Assembly: GCA_947441695.1 (NCBI GenBank)
Contig: CANEUK010000044.1
Coordinates: 1-9,144 of the forward strand
Direction of reading: 5' to 3'
Source of the DNA: Rickettsiales bacterium
GTDB lineage: Bacteria > Pseudomonadota > Alphaproteobacteria > Rickettsiales > UBA1997
DNA length: 9,144 nucleotides
Under the pieces are notes generated by a model. It was not told where the DNA came from. It worked only from the letters and a program-made list of their open reading frames with translations, and made no database searches. The position numbers were made by a program, and so were the translations under genes. Positions 1 through 6,352 of this stretch are shown here, piece after piece (position 1 is the first letter of the stretch; every line of letters begins with the position of its first letter).

Positions 1-303
1 ATTTGCAAACTCACCGAAGAATTACAAAACCACCAAACTTTAGTTTGGAATGGTCCACTTGGCGCTTTCGAAATCAAACCTTTCAATATTGGAACCGAAA
101 GCTTTGCCAGAATTGCGGCATTATTGACGAACTCTAAAAAGTTAATTTCTGTTTCTGGAGGAGGTGACGTGGTTTCTGCCCTAAATTCATCAGGATTGAT
201 CGATGAATTTACTTATATTTCTACCGCTGGCGGCGCTTTTTTAGAGTGGCTAGAAGGAAAAAAATTACCCGGCGTTGCGGCGCTTGAAAATCAACTTACA
301 TGA
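1..303 (+). CDS. pgk: Phosphoglycerate kinase, C-terminal part (5' end outside window)
   Basis: This is the last 100 residues of phosphoglycerate kinase, the cytoplasmic glycolytic/gluconeogenic enzyme that moves a phosphate between 1,3-bisphosphoglycerate and ADP. The reading frame is open from base 1 and ends at TGA 301-303. Visible in fragment numbering are VWNGPLGAFE (residues 15-24), the glycine-rich nucleotide-binding segment SGGGDVVSAL (52-61), and STAGGAFLEWLEGKKLPGV (74-92), which is the usual C-terminal signature. The form STAGGAFLEWLEGK is what I associate with alphaproteobacterial Pgk. One small oddity is GGGDVV, where most homologues have GGGDT or GGGDS followed by VAA. Pgk is usually about 390-400 residues, so about three quarters lies upstream. 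No GC-rich terminator follows; only an AT-only palindrome (307-322) sits directly after the stop. Confidence 0.95.
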   Translation: MCKLTEELQNHQTLVWNGPLGAFEIKPFNIGTESFARIAALLTNSKKLISVSGGGDVVSALNSSGLIDEFTYISTAGGAFLEWLEGKKLPGVAALENQLT

Positions 304-406
304 TTTTTAAAAAATTTTTTAAGTCCAAATAACGCGTAAAAAATTGCTCATAAAAGCTATTTATTCTGGAATTTTGATAGCAAAAATTTGCACTCTAAAG
401 ATTATA

Positions 407-437
407 CCAAAAAACTATCTTTTGATAGTTTGTTTGG
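407..437 (+). other. Imperfect hairpin in the pgk-csp intergenic region
   Basis: Arm CCAAAAAACTATC (407-419) pairs with GATAGTTTGTTTGG (424-437) around a TTTT loop, giving 13 base pairs with one bulged G at 432. The inner eight pairs are perfect. A T-run follows only after 13 more bases (451-458), so it is not a classical intrinsic terminator. It may act as an RNA-end structure for pgk or as part of the csp leader; the sequence does not decide between them. Confidence 0.45.
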
Positions 438-559
438 CATCGTCCTAATATTTTTTTTCCAAAAAAAACTAATTGGATTTTATTAGAATCAATTGCTTGT
501 TTTTTAAAAAACACTTTATTTGAATGATTACTGGTGTGAAGTTTTGTAAAAAATTTCTT

Positions 560-587
560 TTTAGATTGTTTTCTAAGTTTTTAGATT
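560..587 (+). promoter_or_regulatory. Weak candidate sigma70-like promoter for csp
   Basis: TTTAGA (560-565) and TAGATT (582-587), separated by 16 bases, each match four of six consensus positions. A start near base 594 would give a leader of about 30 bases. In such AT-rich DNA this kind of match is easy to find by chance, so a start further upstream with a longer leader is equally possible. Confidence 0.22.
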
Positions 588-612
588 AGCACTACCCAAA
601 TTTTTAATATTC

Positions 613-617
613 AGGAG
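613..617 (+). promoter_or_regulatory. Shine-Dalgarno site of csp
   Basis: AGGAG lies six bases before ATG 624. It is the clearest ribosome-binding site in the window, and most other genes here have none. It fixes the csp start and suggests high translation. Confidence 0.8.
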
Positions 618-623
618 TTACGA

Positions 624-842
624 ATGTCAGGTCAAGTTATAGGAACGGTTAAATGGTTTAACGATGAAAAAGGTTTTGGTTTCATCGAACAAGACGGCGG
701 AAAAGATGTATTTGTGCATCATAGCGCCATTGTAATGAATGGCGGTGGTCGCAAAACTCTACGCGAAGGTCAAAAAGTTTCTTTCGAAATTGTTCAAGGT
801 AAAAAAGGTCCAGAAGCTTCAAATGTTGTAGCCCAAGACTAA
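624..842 (+). CDS. csp: Cold shock domain protein (CspA family)
   Basis: This is a 72-residue single cold-shock-domain protein, a small cytoplasmic OB-fold that binds single-stranded RNA and DNA and melts mRNA structure. The order of motifs is standard: GTVKWFN (residues 7-13), the RNP1 motif KGFGFI (16-21), and the RNP2 motif VFVHHSAI (29-36), followed by LREGQKVSFEI and a C-terminal KGPEASNV. The length is normal for the family. The short insertion VMNGGGRKT after RNP2 is the pattern seen in alphaproteobacterial Csp proteins, as against the shorter loop in E. coli CspA (family knowledge from memory). The start is fixed by AGGAG at 613-617. A strong terminator follows 18 bases after the stop, so the gene is probably monocistronic. 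The paralogue number cannot be given from one window. Confidence 0.97.
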   Translation: MSGQVIGTVKWFNDEKGFGFIEQDGGKDVFVHHSAIVMNGGGRKTLREGQKVSFEIVQGKKGPEASNVVAQD

Positions 843-860
843 CAAATCATTATCTAACTA

Positions 861-897
861 AAAAAAGCCTCTTTAATTTTTTAAAGGGGCTTTTTTT
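861..897 (+). terminator. Intrinsic terminator of csp
   Basis: The core stem AGCCTCTTTAA (866-876) pairs with TTAAAGGGGCT (881-891) around a TTTT loop, with one G-T wobble. The A-run before it (861-865) extends the stem against the T-run after it (892-897). It is a textbook rho-independent terminator placed 18 bases after the csp stop codon. Confidence 0.92.
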
Positions 898-935
898 ATG
901 CCCGCTATTTTAAAAAGAAAAATAACTTAATAAAA

Positions 936-2327
936 ATGCTGGAAAATTTATTTGAGGCCAAAAAAAGGCTTTATCCTCAAAATGTTAAAGGACGTTTCCG
1001 TAGCCTAAAATGGCTGCTAAATACTGTTTTTTTAAGCATCTATTTTTTCTTCCCTTTTATTCGTTTTGATCGAGGATCTCTTGCACCAAATCAGGCAATT
1101 TTAATCGATTTTTCTAGCAATAAACTCTACTTTTTTTTCATCGAAATTTGGCCAGAAGAAATTTATTATTTGGCTGGAATTCTAATAATTGCGGCTATCG
1201 CACTATTTTTTATTACTTCGCTTTTTGGCAGAATTTGGTGTGGCTACGCTTGTTTTCAAACAGTTTGGACCGACATTTTTATTGCGTGCGAACGACTATT
1301 TCAGGGCGATCGCAATAATCGTATTTTACTTGATCGAAAAAAAAACTTTACAAAATTTTGGCGAAAATTTCTTACTCATCTTTCTTGGATAGCCATTTCG
1401 TTGCTTACTGGATATGGCTTTGTGGCTTATTTCAACGATGCGCCAACCCTAATTAAAACCATCTTTCATGGCAAAATTGAGTTAAATGCTTTGGGTTGGA
1501 TTTTGGGAATTGGCGTTGCAACTTACATAATGGCTGGTTTTGCCCGCGAACATGTTTGCACTTACATGTGTCCTTATGCGCGATTTCAATCGGCAATGTT
1601 TGATAAAAATACCTTGATTATCACCTACGACCAAAAGCGCGGCGAAACTCGAGGCAAAATGAAAAAAGGCGAAGATTTTAAAAATCGCGGTCATTGTATC
1701 GATTGCAAACAATGCGTGGTTGTTTGCCCAACTGGAATTGATATTAGAAATGGTTTGCAAATGGAATGTATCGCCTGCGGACTTTGCGTAGATGCTTGCG
1801 ATGATATAATGCAAAAAATTGGCTTGCCAAAAGGGCTAATTCGCTACGACACTTTAAATCATTTGCTTGATGCGGTGCCTGAAAAAAAATTCAAAATTCT
1901 ACGCCCGCGAAGTTTTTTTTACGCCACAATTTTGCTGCTGGTTTGTGCCATAATGTTGAAAAGTTTAATTCTAAAACCAAACCTAGAAACCAGCCTAATT
2001 TCTGATCGCAACCCAATGTTTGTATTGCTTTCTAACGGATCAATACGCAATGGCTATACTTTAAAAATTAGCAACAAAACTCATCAAAACAAAAATTTTA
2101 GCTTAAAAGTTATCTCGCCAATTGAGACAATTTTAAAATTAGAAAATGACGATTTAAACAAACTGGAAGTGGCGGCAAACAATTCAACAACCTTTAAAAT
2201 CTACGCAATTTTGCCAAAAGAATTATTATTAAAAAACACCGAAAACCGCTTTATTGTTGAATTTGAGCTTTTTGATGAATCAGAGAAAAAAACTCATAAA
2301 ATTTCAGGAATGTTTGTTGGAAAATAA
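936..2327 (+). CDS. ccoG: Cytochrome c oxidase accessory protein CcoG (FixG/RdxA family)
   Basis: This 463-residue inner-membrane iron-sulfur protein belongs to the CcoG/FixG/RdxA family, which works in copper handling and assembly of cbb3-type cytochrome c oxidase. About four membrane segments lie at roughly residues 27-43, 76-97, 150-166 and 185-202, with a further one at about 327-345. Between them are the family cysteines CGYAC (102-106) and CTYMC (208-212). Two ferredoxin-like clusters follow: C254/C257/C260 with C264, and C278/C281/C284 with C288. The C-terminal part (about 350-463) matches the position of the Ig-like FixG domain. Length is normal. The start has no Shine-Dalgarno site but the N-terminus fits the family. 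It begins only 38 bases after the csp terminator, with no convincing promoter between. No ccoNOP or ccoSIH genes are seen beside it, which is unusual for this gene. Confidence 0.95.
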   Translation: MLENLFEAKKRLYPQNVKGRFRSLKWLLNTVFLSIYFFFPFIRFDRGSLAPNQAILIDFSSNKLYFFFIEIWPEEIYYLAGILIIAAIALFFITSLFGRIWCGYACFQTVWTDIFIACERLFQGDRNNRILLDRKKNFTKFWRKFLTHLSWIAISLLTGYGFVAYFNDAPTLIKTIFHGKIELNALGWILGIGVATYIMAGFAREHVCTYMCPYARFQSAMFDKNTLIITYDQKRGETRGKMKKGEDFKNRGHCIDCKQCVVVCPTGIDIRNGLQMECIACGLCVDACDDIMQKIGLPKGLIRYDTLNHLLDAVPEKKFKILRPRSFFYATILLLVCAIMLKSLILKPNLETSLISDRNPMFVLLSNGSIRNGYTLKISNKTHQNKNFSLKVISPIETILKLENDDLNKLEVAANNSTTFKIYAILPKELLLKNTENRFIVEFELFDESEKKTHKISGMFVGK

Positions 2328-2345
2328 AATAACTTTTAAAAAAAC

Positions 2346-2807
2346 TCAAAAAGCGTCTTTTACCCACTTTCCATCAACTTTTTTGTAAGAGTTTTTGGGA
2401 TTTAATTTTTGCGCCAAAGCTTTTGCTATCGCAAAATTGCTGGCTTCGTAAAAATAAAAAACACGCTGAAAGCTAGAAATAAAAGAACTTGTTGGCTCAT
2501 CTAAAAAAACCAAATAATCAGCTTGGTTTGAATTTTCTTCTTTATTTGAAATTAAGATTGGCTGGCGTTCAAACGAAATTTTTTTGGAAAATTCTTTAAC
2601 AAAATCTTCGTCAAAAATTGTTAAATGTGGAATAAATTTATTGCGACCATAACTCCAAAGCGAGTTATCAATTTCGCTAATTTGTTTTTGGCTTGAGCAA
2701 AAAACTAAGGCTTTTTTATCTTCTTCTAAAACCTTCAAAAGCAATGGCGCCAAAGATTTTATGATAGTTTCTTCAACTTGATAAAAATTAATTTCTGGGG
2801 TTTTCAT
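2346..2807 (-). CDS. holC: DNA polymerase III, chi subunit
   Basis: This 153-residue protein resembles HolC, the chi subunit of the DNA polymerase III clamp loader, which links the replisome to single-strand-binding protein. Recognisable stretches are INFYQ near the N-terminus, LLLKVLEEDKKALVFC (residues 22-37), the NSLWSYGRNKFIPH segment (48-61) typical of the family, PILIS, and RVFYFYE near residue 115. Length is usual for alphaproteobacterial HolC (about 145-155). Its ATG abuts the rppH stop codon (TAAATG at 2805-2810), so translation is probably coupled. No Shine-Dalgarno site is seen. The 3' end converges with ccoG across 18 bases with no obvious hairpin terminator. HolC proteins diverge quickly, so the call rests on the pattern of short motifs. 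Confidence 0.88.
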   Translation of the reverse strand: MKTPEINFYQVEETIIKSLAPLLLKVLEEDKKALVFCSSQKQISEIDNSLWSYGRNKFIPHLTIFDEDFVKEFSKKISFERQPILISNKEENSNQADYLVFLDEPTSSFISSFQRVFYFYEASNFAIAKALAQKLNPKNSYKKVDGKWVKDAF

Positions 2808-3308
2808 TTATTTTAAAAAATCTGAAAATTCGCTAATTACTTCTTCGTAAAGATCGCGCTTAAAACCAACAATTGATTGAATAATTGTGCCAGACGATAT
2901 CCATTTCCAAGTAGAAAATTCTGGATTTTGGGTTTTTACATTTATCAAATTTTCGTCACCAACAAATTCGGCTAAATACCATCTTTGTTTTTGACCCAAA
3001 TATTTGCCGCCCCAAAACTTTTTTTGTAAGCTATAGGGCAAATTATAGTAATAATAACTGCCGCTTTTTTTCAAAACTTTAATCGAAAAATCATCAATTC
3101 CAGTTTCTTCTTTAAGCTCGCGAAACATTGCCACATCTTCTTCTTCGGCTGCGTCCAAACCACCTTGGGGCATTTGCCAAGCATCTGATTTATTGTCAAT
3201 TCTTTTGCCAACAAAAATTTGTTTTTTTTGATTAATCAGCATAATTCCAACGCCACTTCGATATAAATAATCTGGTCGCTGGTTGCGTTTATTTTCTTGT
3301 GCTAACAT
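2808..3308 (-). CDS. rppH: RNA pyrophosphohydrolase (Nudix hydrolase)
   Basis: This 166-residue Nudix enzyme removes pyrophosphate from 5'-triphosphate RNA ends and so opens mRNAs to 5'-end-dependent decay; it acts in the cytoplasm. The Nudix box spans residues 49-71 and keeps every signature position: G49, E55, R63-E64 and E67-E68, then G70-I71. Family marks outside the box are YRSGVGIMLIN (16-26), WQMPQGG (44-50) and a C-terminal WKWIS...FKRDLY segment, which distinguish RppH from other Nudix proteins. Length is normal. The start at ATG 3306-3308 gives the usual short N-terminus before RPDYLYRSGVG. It is the first gene of a two-gene unit with holC and diverges from thrC, with 83 bases between the two start codons. 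No Shine-Dalgarno site is visible. Confidence 0.95.
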   Translation of the reverse strand: MLAQENKRNQRPDYLYRSGVGIMLINQKKQIFVGKRIDNKSDAWQMPQGGLDAAEEEDVAMFRELKEETGIDDFSIKVLKKSGSYYYYNLPYSLQKKFWGGKYLGQKQRWYLAEFVGDENLINVKTQNPEFSTWKWISSGTIIQSIVGFKRDLYEEVISEFSDFLK

Positions 3309-3336
3309 TGACTTGGTTATTGGTTGAATTTAAAAA
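3308..3336 (+). promoter_or_regulatory. Candidate promoter for thrC
   Basis: TTGACT (3308-3313, five of six consensus) and TAAAAA (3331-3336, four of six) are separated by 17 bases, the optimal spacing. Transcription would start near base 3343, about 50 bases before the thrC ATG. The -35 element overlaps the rppH start codon on the other strand. It is the best match in this divergent region, but AT-richness limits confidence. Confidence 0.4.
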
Positions 3337-3391
3337 AACTTCGAAATTCAAGTTAAAAACCTCAACGAAAAAAAATCAAACACTCAAATCC

Positions 3392-4810
3392 ATGAAATTC
3401 ATTTCAACTCGCTTAAACGCCAAATCACTTTCTTTTGAACAAGTTGTTTTACAAGGACTGGCAAGCGATGGCGGGCTTTATATTCCCGAATTCTTACCAA
3501 AATTCAGCTTTAGCGACATTTCAAAAATGAAAAAAATGACTTATCCAGAGTTATTTTTTGAAGTAACTCGCCATTTTGTTGAAAGCGAAATTTCCCAAAC
3601 CGACTATCAAAAAATCATTGAAAAATCTTACCAAAATTTTTCTCATAGCGCAATTGCGCCCTTGAAACAACTGGGTTCAAATCATTTTTTATTAGAACTT
3701 TTTCACGGGCCAACTTTGGCTTTCAAAGATTTTGCGCTACAATTTTTGGGCAATTTGCTTGATTACTTTTTAACTAAAAAAAATCAAAAAATTGTCATAA
3801 TCGGAGCCACTTCTGGCGACACTGGATCAGCCGCAATTGAAGGGTGTAAAAACGCAAAAAATGTTCAAATTTTTATTTTACATCCTCACCAAAAAGTCTC
3901 CGAAGTTCAACGCCGTCAAATGACTTGCGTGCTTGACAAAAACGTTTTCAACCTTGCCGTTAAAGGCAATTTTGATGATTGCCAAAATATGGTTAAAAAA
4001 ATGTTTGCTCAAGAAAGTGAAGGTGAAAATTTTTTGAATGGCAAAAAAATGGTCGCAGTAAATTCGATAAATTTTGCCCGCATTATGGCGCAAATTGTTT
4101 ATTATTTTTATGCCGCCGTCAGTTTGGGCTGCAACGAAAAAAACCCCGTTTCTTTTTGTGTTCCAAGCGGAAATTTTGGCGATATTTACGCAGGATTTTT
4201 GGCAAAAGAAATGGGCTTAAATATCAATAAACTAATCATTGCAACCAACGCCAACGATATTTTAACGCGTTTTATCAATCACAACGACTATTCCAAAAAC
4301 ATGATGATTGAAACCATTTCACCTAGCATGAATATTCAAGTTTCTAGCAATTTTGAACGCTTGCTTTTTGACGCCCACAAACGCGAAAACATTGAAAAAA
4401 AAATGCCCAAATTAATGGCAGAATTCGAGCAAAATGGCGCTCTAAAAGTTGAAGATAAGGTTCTAAAAAATATTCAAAGCGATTTTGTTGCTTATTCGGT
4501 TGACGATAAAACCACCAAAAAAACCATCAAAAATATTTTTGAAAGAACCGCTGAAACCTTAGATCCACACAGCGCAATTGGGGTTTTTGCTGCCGAAGAA
4601 TTTAGACAACACAAAACTTACAATAACGAAACAATCATAACTTTGGCAACCGCTCATCCAGCAAAATTTCCTGACGCCGTAATTAGCGCAGACGTGCCAA
4701 AACCAGCTTTGCCAAACTTTTTAAACAATCTTTTTGAACTCGAAGAAAAATTTGACGTGCTAGAAAATAATTTAGACGAAGTAAAAAAATTTATCAGCGC
4801 GCGGGTTTAA
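3392..4810 (+). CDS. thrC: Threonine synthase
   Basis: This 472-residue PLP enzyme converts O-phospho-L-homoserine to L-threonine plus phosphate, the last step of threonine synthesis. The N-terminal MKFISTR and the ASDGGLYIPE motif (residues 24-33) are typical. The PLP-binding lysine is K112 in HGPTLAFKDFALQ (105-117). GATSGDTGSAA (138-148), VNSINFARI (222-230) and VPSGNFGDIYAG (256-267) complete the fold and phosphate-binding segments. The open frame extends upstream to a GTG at 3299, but ATG 3392 is the right start because it gives the conserved MKFISTR N-terminus and avoids overlap with rppH; no Shine-Dalgarno site precedes it. Length is normal for the longer bacterial type. The downstream 50 bases to mrr show no terminator, so read-through is possible. 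Its presence suggests the host makes its own threonine. Confidence 0.97.
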   Translation: MKFISTRLNAKSLSFEQVVLQGLASDGGLYIPEFLPKFSFSDISKMKKMTYPELFFEVTRHFVESEISQTDYQKIIEKSYQNFSHSAIAPLKQLGSNHFLLELFHGPTLAFKDFALQFLGNLLDYFLTKKNQKIVIIGATSGDTGSAAIEGCKNAKNVQIFILHPHQKVSEVQRRQMTCVLDKNVFNLAVKGNFDDCQNMVKKMFAQESEGENFLNGKKMVAVNSINFARIMAQIVYYFYAAVSLGCNEKNPVSFCVPSGNFGDIYAGFLAKEMGLNINKLIIATNANDILTRFINHNDYSKNMMIETISPSMNIQVSSNFERLLFDAHKRENIEKKMPKLMAEFEQNGALKVEDKVLKNIQSDFVAYSVDDKTTKKTIKNIFERTAETLDPHSAIGVFAAEEFRQHKTYNNETIITLATAHPAKFPDAVISADVPKPALPNFLNNLFELEEKFDVLENNLDEVKKFISARV

Positions 4811-4860
4811 AACTAACAAAACCCACAACAAATTTTTGAAAAAAACCTCTTAAAATAAAC

Positions 4861-5766
4861 ATGATTCCTAAATTTAACGAATTGCTTCATCCAGTTTTAG
4901 AGCTGCTCGAAAAGCAAAATTTCAAAAGAAAAACCGCAACTCTCGCCTTAGCCGAAAAGTTGAATCTTAGCTCTGAACAAAAAAATCAAAAATTAGCGGG
5001 CGGTGGAAATTGCCTTGAAAATAGAGTTGGTTGGGCTTTTTCTTTTTTGACCAAAGCCGAATTTATTGAACTTAGCGATGAAAGAGCTACTTACCAAATC
5101 AGCAATTTAGGCAAAGAAGCCTTGATTGACGCCAAGAAAAATCAAAAAATTATCGATGAAGAATTTCTCAAAGAAAACTCGCCAAACTATCTAAAAAATT
5201 GGCAAGTTGTTGAACCAGAAAGCAAAATTTTGGAAGAAAAACCATCGCAAAAAAACCAGCAAAAAAACGATGAAAGCCCAATAAATTCAAGCTTTAACCT
5301 TGAAGACGAAATCACCAAAAACCAAGAAGAGTTCAACATTCAATTACTTGAAAAAATCAGATCAATGAGTTGGCAAAATTTTGAAGATTTTTGCGCCAAT
5401 TTGCTTGAAAAAATGGGTTATGGAGTTGCTACCAAAAGAGAAATCCGCAGCCACGATGGTGGAATTGATGGCGAAATTTTAGAAGACGAACTTGGCTTAA
5501 AAGGCAAAATTTATTTACAAGCCAAACAGTGGCAAAGCGGCAACAAAGTTGGTGCCAAAGACATGAAGGAATTTCTTTACAACATCAAGGGCAAAAAAGG
5601 TGTTTTTATTACCACTTCTGATTTTAGCGAAGACGCCAATAACGAAGCTAAAAATTTTAAAGACGGCTTTGTTGCTTTGGTAAATTACAAAGAGCTAATT
5701 CGTTTGTGCAAAAAATATCAGCACGCTTGTCACAAAAAAAACTTAGAAATTTTTCGCCTAAATTAA
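4861..5766 (+). CDS. mrr: Mrr-type restriction endonuclease (type IV-like)
   Basis: This 301-residue protein has the two-part plan of Mrr, a DNA endonuclease that in E. coli cuts methylated DNA without a partner methylase. Residues about 5-90 match the N-terminal winged-helix domain, including the GNCLENRVGWAFSFLTKAEFIE stretch (50-71). A charged, Gln/Lys/Asn-rich linker covers about 120-160. The C-terminal nuclease domain (about 164-290) carries FEDFCANLLEKMGYG (174-188), the acidic active-site residue D203 in GGIDGEI, and Q220/K222 in the LQAKQW motif. This is the D-(E/Q)xK core, and it appears intact. GVFITTSDFSEDA (247-259) is the conserved segment after it. No methyltransferase or specificity gene lies nearby. 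It has no Shine-Dalgarno site. Base composition resembles its neighbours. The true substrate cannot be read from sequence. Confidence 0.9.
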   Translation: MIPKFNELLHPVLELLEKQNFKRKTATLALAEKLNLSSEQKNQKLAGGGNCLENRVGWAFSFLTKAEFIELSDERATYQISNLGKEALIDAKKNQKIIDEEFLKENSPNYLKNWQVVEPESKILEEKPSQKNQQKNDESPINSSFNLEDEITKNQEEFNIQLLEKIRSMSWQNFEDFCANLLEKMGYGVATKREIRSHDGGIDGEILEDELGLKGKIYLQAKQWQSGNKVGAKDMKEFLYNIKGKKGVFITTSDFSEDANNEAKNFKDGFVALVNYKELIRLCKKYQHACHKKNLEIFRLN

Positions 5767-5779
5767 AAAAACAAAAAAT

Positions 5780-5851
5780 ATGAAAATTTGCACAGAAATT
5801 TCTTTGCTTGAACTCAAAGAAATGTCAAAAAATAATCAAAAATTTAATTGA
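5780..5851 (+). pseudogene. 23-codon remnant resembling the start of a DUF5674 protein
   Basis: A short frame starts at ATG 5780 and stops at TGA 5849-5851. The peptide begins MKICTEISLLELKEMSK. From memory, proteins of the DUF5674 family begin with a similar I-x-E-x-ISL-x-ELK-x-MA pattern followed by FG-x-LVKAVVD. Here the resemblance stops after about 17 residues and no continuation appears in any frame before the next gene. It could be a decayed gene start, a short leader peptide, or chance. No Shine-Dalgarno site is seen. Confidence 0.3.
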
Positions 5852-5856
5852 AAAAC

Positions 5857-5862
5857 GGGTGA
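5857..5862 (+). promoter_or_regulatory. Shine-Dalgarno-like site of the 110-aa protein gene
   Basis: GGGTGA, containing the anti-Shine-Dalgarno complement GGTGA, lies four bases before ATG 5867. It supports that start and is one of only two convincing ribosome-binding sites in the window. Confidence 0.55.
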
Positions 5863-5866
5863 CAAA

Positions 5867-6199
5867 ATGAGCTTTCAACATAAAGATTTGGCTGCTGGTC
5901 GCTGGCTTGAAATGTCTTTGATGCAGCAACTTGGCAATGTTGGAAGCGAAGTAAGTCGCGCCATAAATTGGAAAAACAAAAACAACGCCGCTAATTCTCA
6001 AGCTGCTTTTGTGCGCGCTTTAGAGTTAATTGATTTAACAATTATCGATCAAAAAAACATTTCACGACTTCGCGAAATTGTTCGCATGCGCGAAGTTTTG
6101 GCCGATTTTTTTGTTGGCAAAAATCTATTCAAATCAACCGACCTTTCTTGGCAAAAATATTTTGCTTATTTTGCCATTGCGGCGCGTAAAAACTTTTAA
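5867..6199 (+). CDS. Conserved helical protein of unknown function (110 aa)
   Basis: The protein has 110 residues, no signal peptide and no membrane segment, and reads as mostly alpha-helical. It opens with MSFQHKDLAAGRW, then SLMQQLGNVGSEVSRAINW, an AAFVRALELIDLTI helix, RLREIVRMREVLADFF, and ends SWQKYFAYFAIAARK. I recognise this arrangement (S-F-x-HKDLA-x-G-x-W, then GNxGSEV-x-R-x-I-x-W, then RALELxDLT, then a terminal YF...AAR) as an unnamed family of small bacterial proteins from diverse phyla, often near other small genes. That recognition is from memory and no function is known to me. The start is supported by GGGTGA four bases upstream. It lies in the accessory stretch between mrr and ccmF, directly after the possible DUF5674 remnant. 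No catalytic motif is visible. Confidence 0.85.
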   Translation: MSFQHKDLAAGRWLEMSLMQQLGNVGSEVSRAINWKNKNNAANSQAAFVRALELIDLTIIDQKNISRLREIVRMREVLADFFVGKNLFKSTDLSWQKYFAYFAIAARKNF

Positions 6200-6208
6200 A
6201 AAAAATTT

Positions 6209-6352
6209 ATGAATGAAGATTTTTTAACAAAACTTAAAAATTTGGGTTGTTCTAAAAAATTTTTACAGTTGCTAAAAAGTTCTGTTATAATCTCTAAAAT
6301 AAACAATGTGCAGAATTTTGATAGAAAAATTTTACCCATCAAAAAATCCTGA
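6209..6352 (+). CDS. Small ORF, doubtful (47 codons)
   Basis: A frame from ATG 6209 to TGA 6350-6352 would encode 47 residues starting MNEDFLTKLKNLGCSKKFLQ. I do not recognise it. A consensus-like promoter (6262-6291) lies inside it and the next ORF overlaps its end in another frame, both of which argue against it. It starts only ten bases after the 110-aa gene, so it could be a translated remnant. Confidence 0.18.
   Translation: MNEDFLTKLKNLGCSKKFLQLLKSSVIISKINNVQNFDRKILPIKKS
6262..6291 (+). promoter_or_regulatory. Strong sigma70-like promoter upstream of the small ORF and ccmF
   Basis: TTTACA (6262-6267, five of six) and a perfect TATAAT (6286-6291) are separated by 18 bases. This is the best promoter match noticed in the window. 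Transcription would start near base 6298, eight or so bases before ATG 6306, making that transcript nearly leaderless. It may also supply ccmF and the following gene. Confidence 0.6.

Larger units (their letters stand above)
304..623. other. Non-coding stretch between pgk and csp (trailer plus long csp leader)
   Basis: All frames here are broken by frequent stops, so I see no gene. The stretch contains an AT-only palindrome TTAAAAAATTTTTTAA (307-322), a strong imperfect hairpin (407-437), an eight-T run (451-458), a second palindrome TGTTTTTTAAAAAACA (498-513), a weak promoter-like pair (560-587) and the csp Shine-Dalgarno site (613-617). Cold shock genes commonly carry long structured leaders, and that would fit this layout, but no transcription start can be proven from sequence. 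Confidence 0.6.

Noticed and set aside
307..322. AT-only palindrome after pgk as a terminator
   Set aside because: It has no GC pairs and no separate loop; such palindromes arise easily in AT-rich DNA. The same applies to 498-513.
1189..1392. 67-codon frame inside ccoG, + strand
   Set aside because: It lies wholly within the strongly supported ccoG in another frame and resembles nothing known.
1482..1814. 110-codon frame on the - strand inside ccoG
   Set aside because: It is antisense to the cysteine clusters of ccoG and looks like a shadow frame.
2328..2345. Bidirectional terminator between ccoG and holC
   Set aside because: The 18-base gap has no inverted repeat of useful length.
3299..3391. 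N-terminal extension of thrC from GTG 3299 (31 extra residues)
   Set aside because: The extension has no family similarity, overlaps the rppH start, and the conserved MKFISTR N-terminus begins at ATG 3392.
3878..4093. 71-codon frame on the - strand inside thrC
   Set aside because: It is antisense to conserved thrC sequence and has no recognisable motifs.
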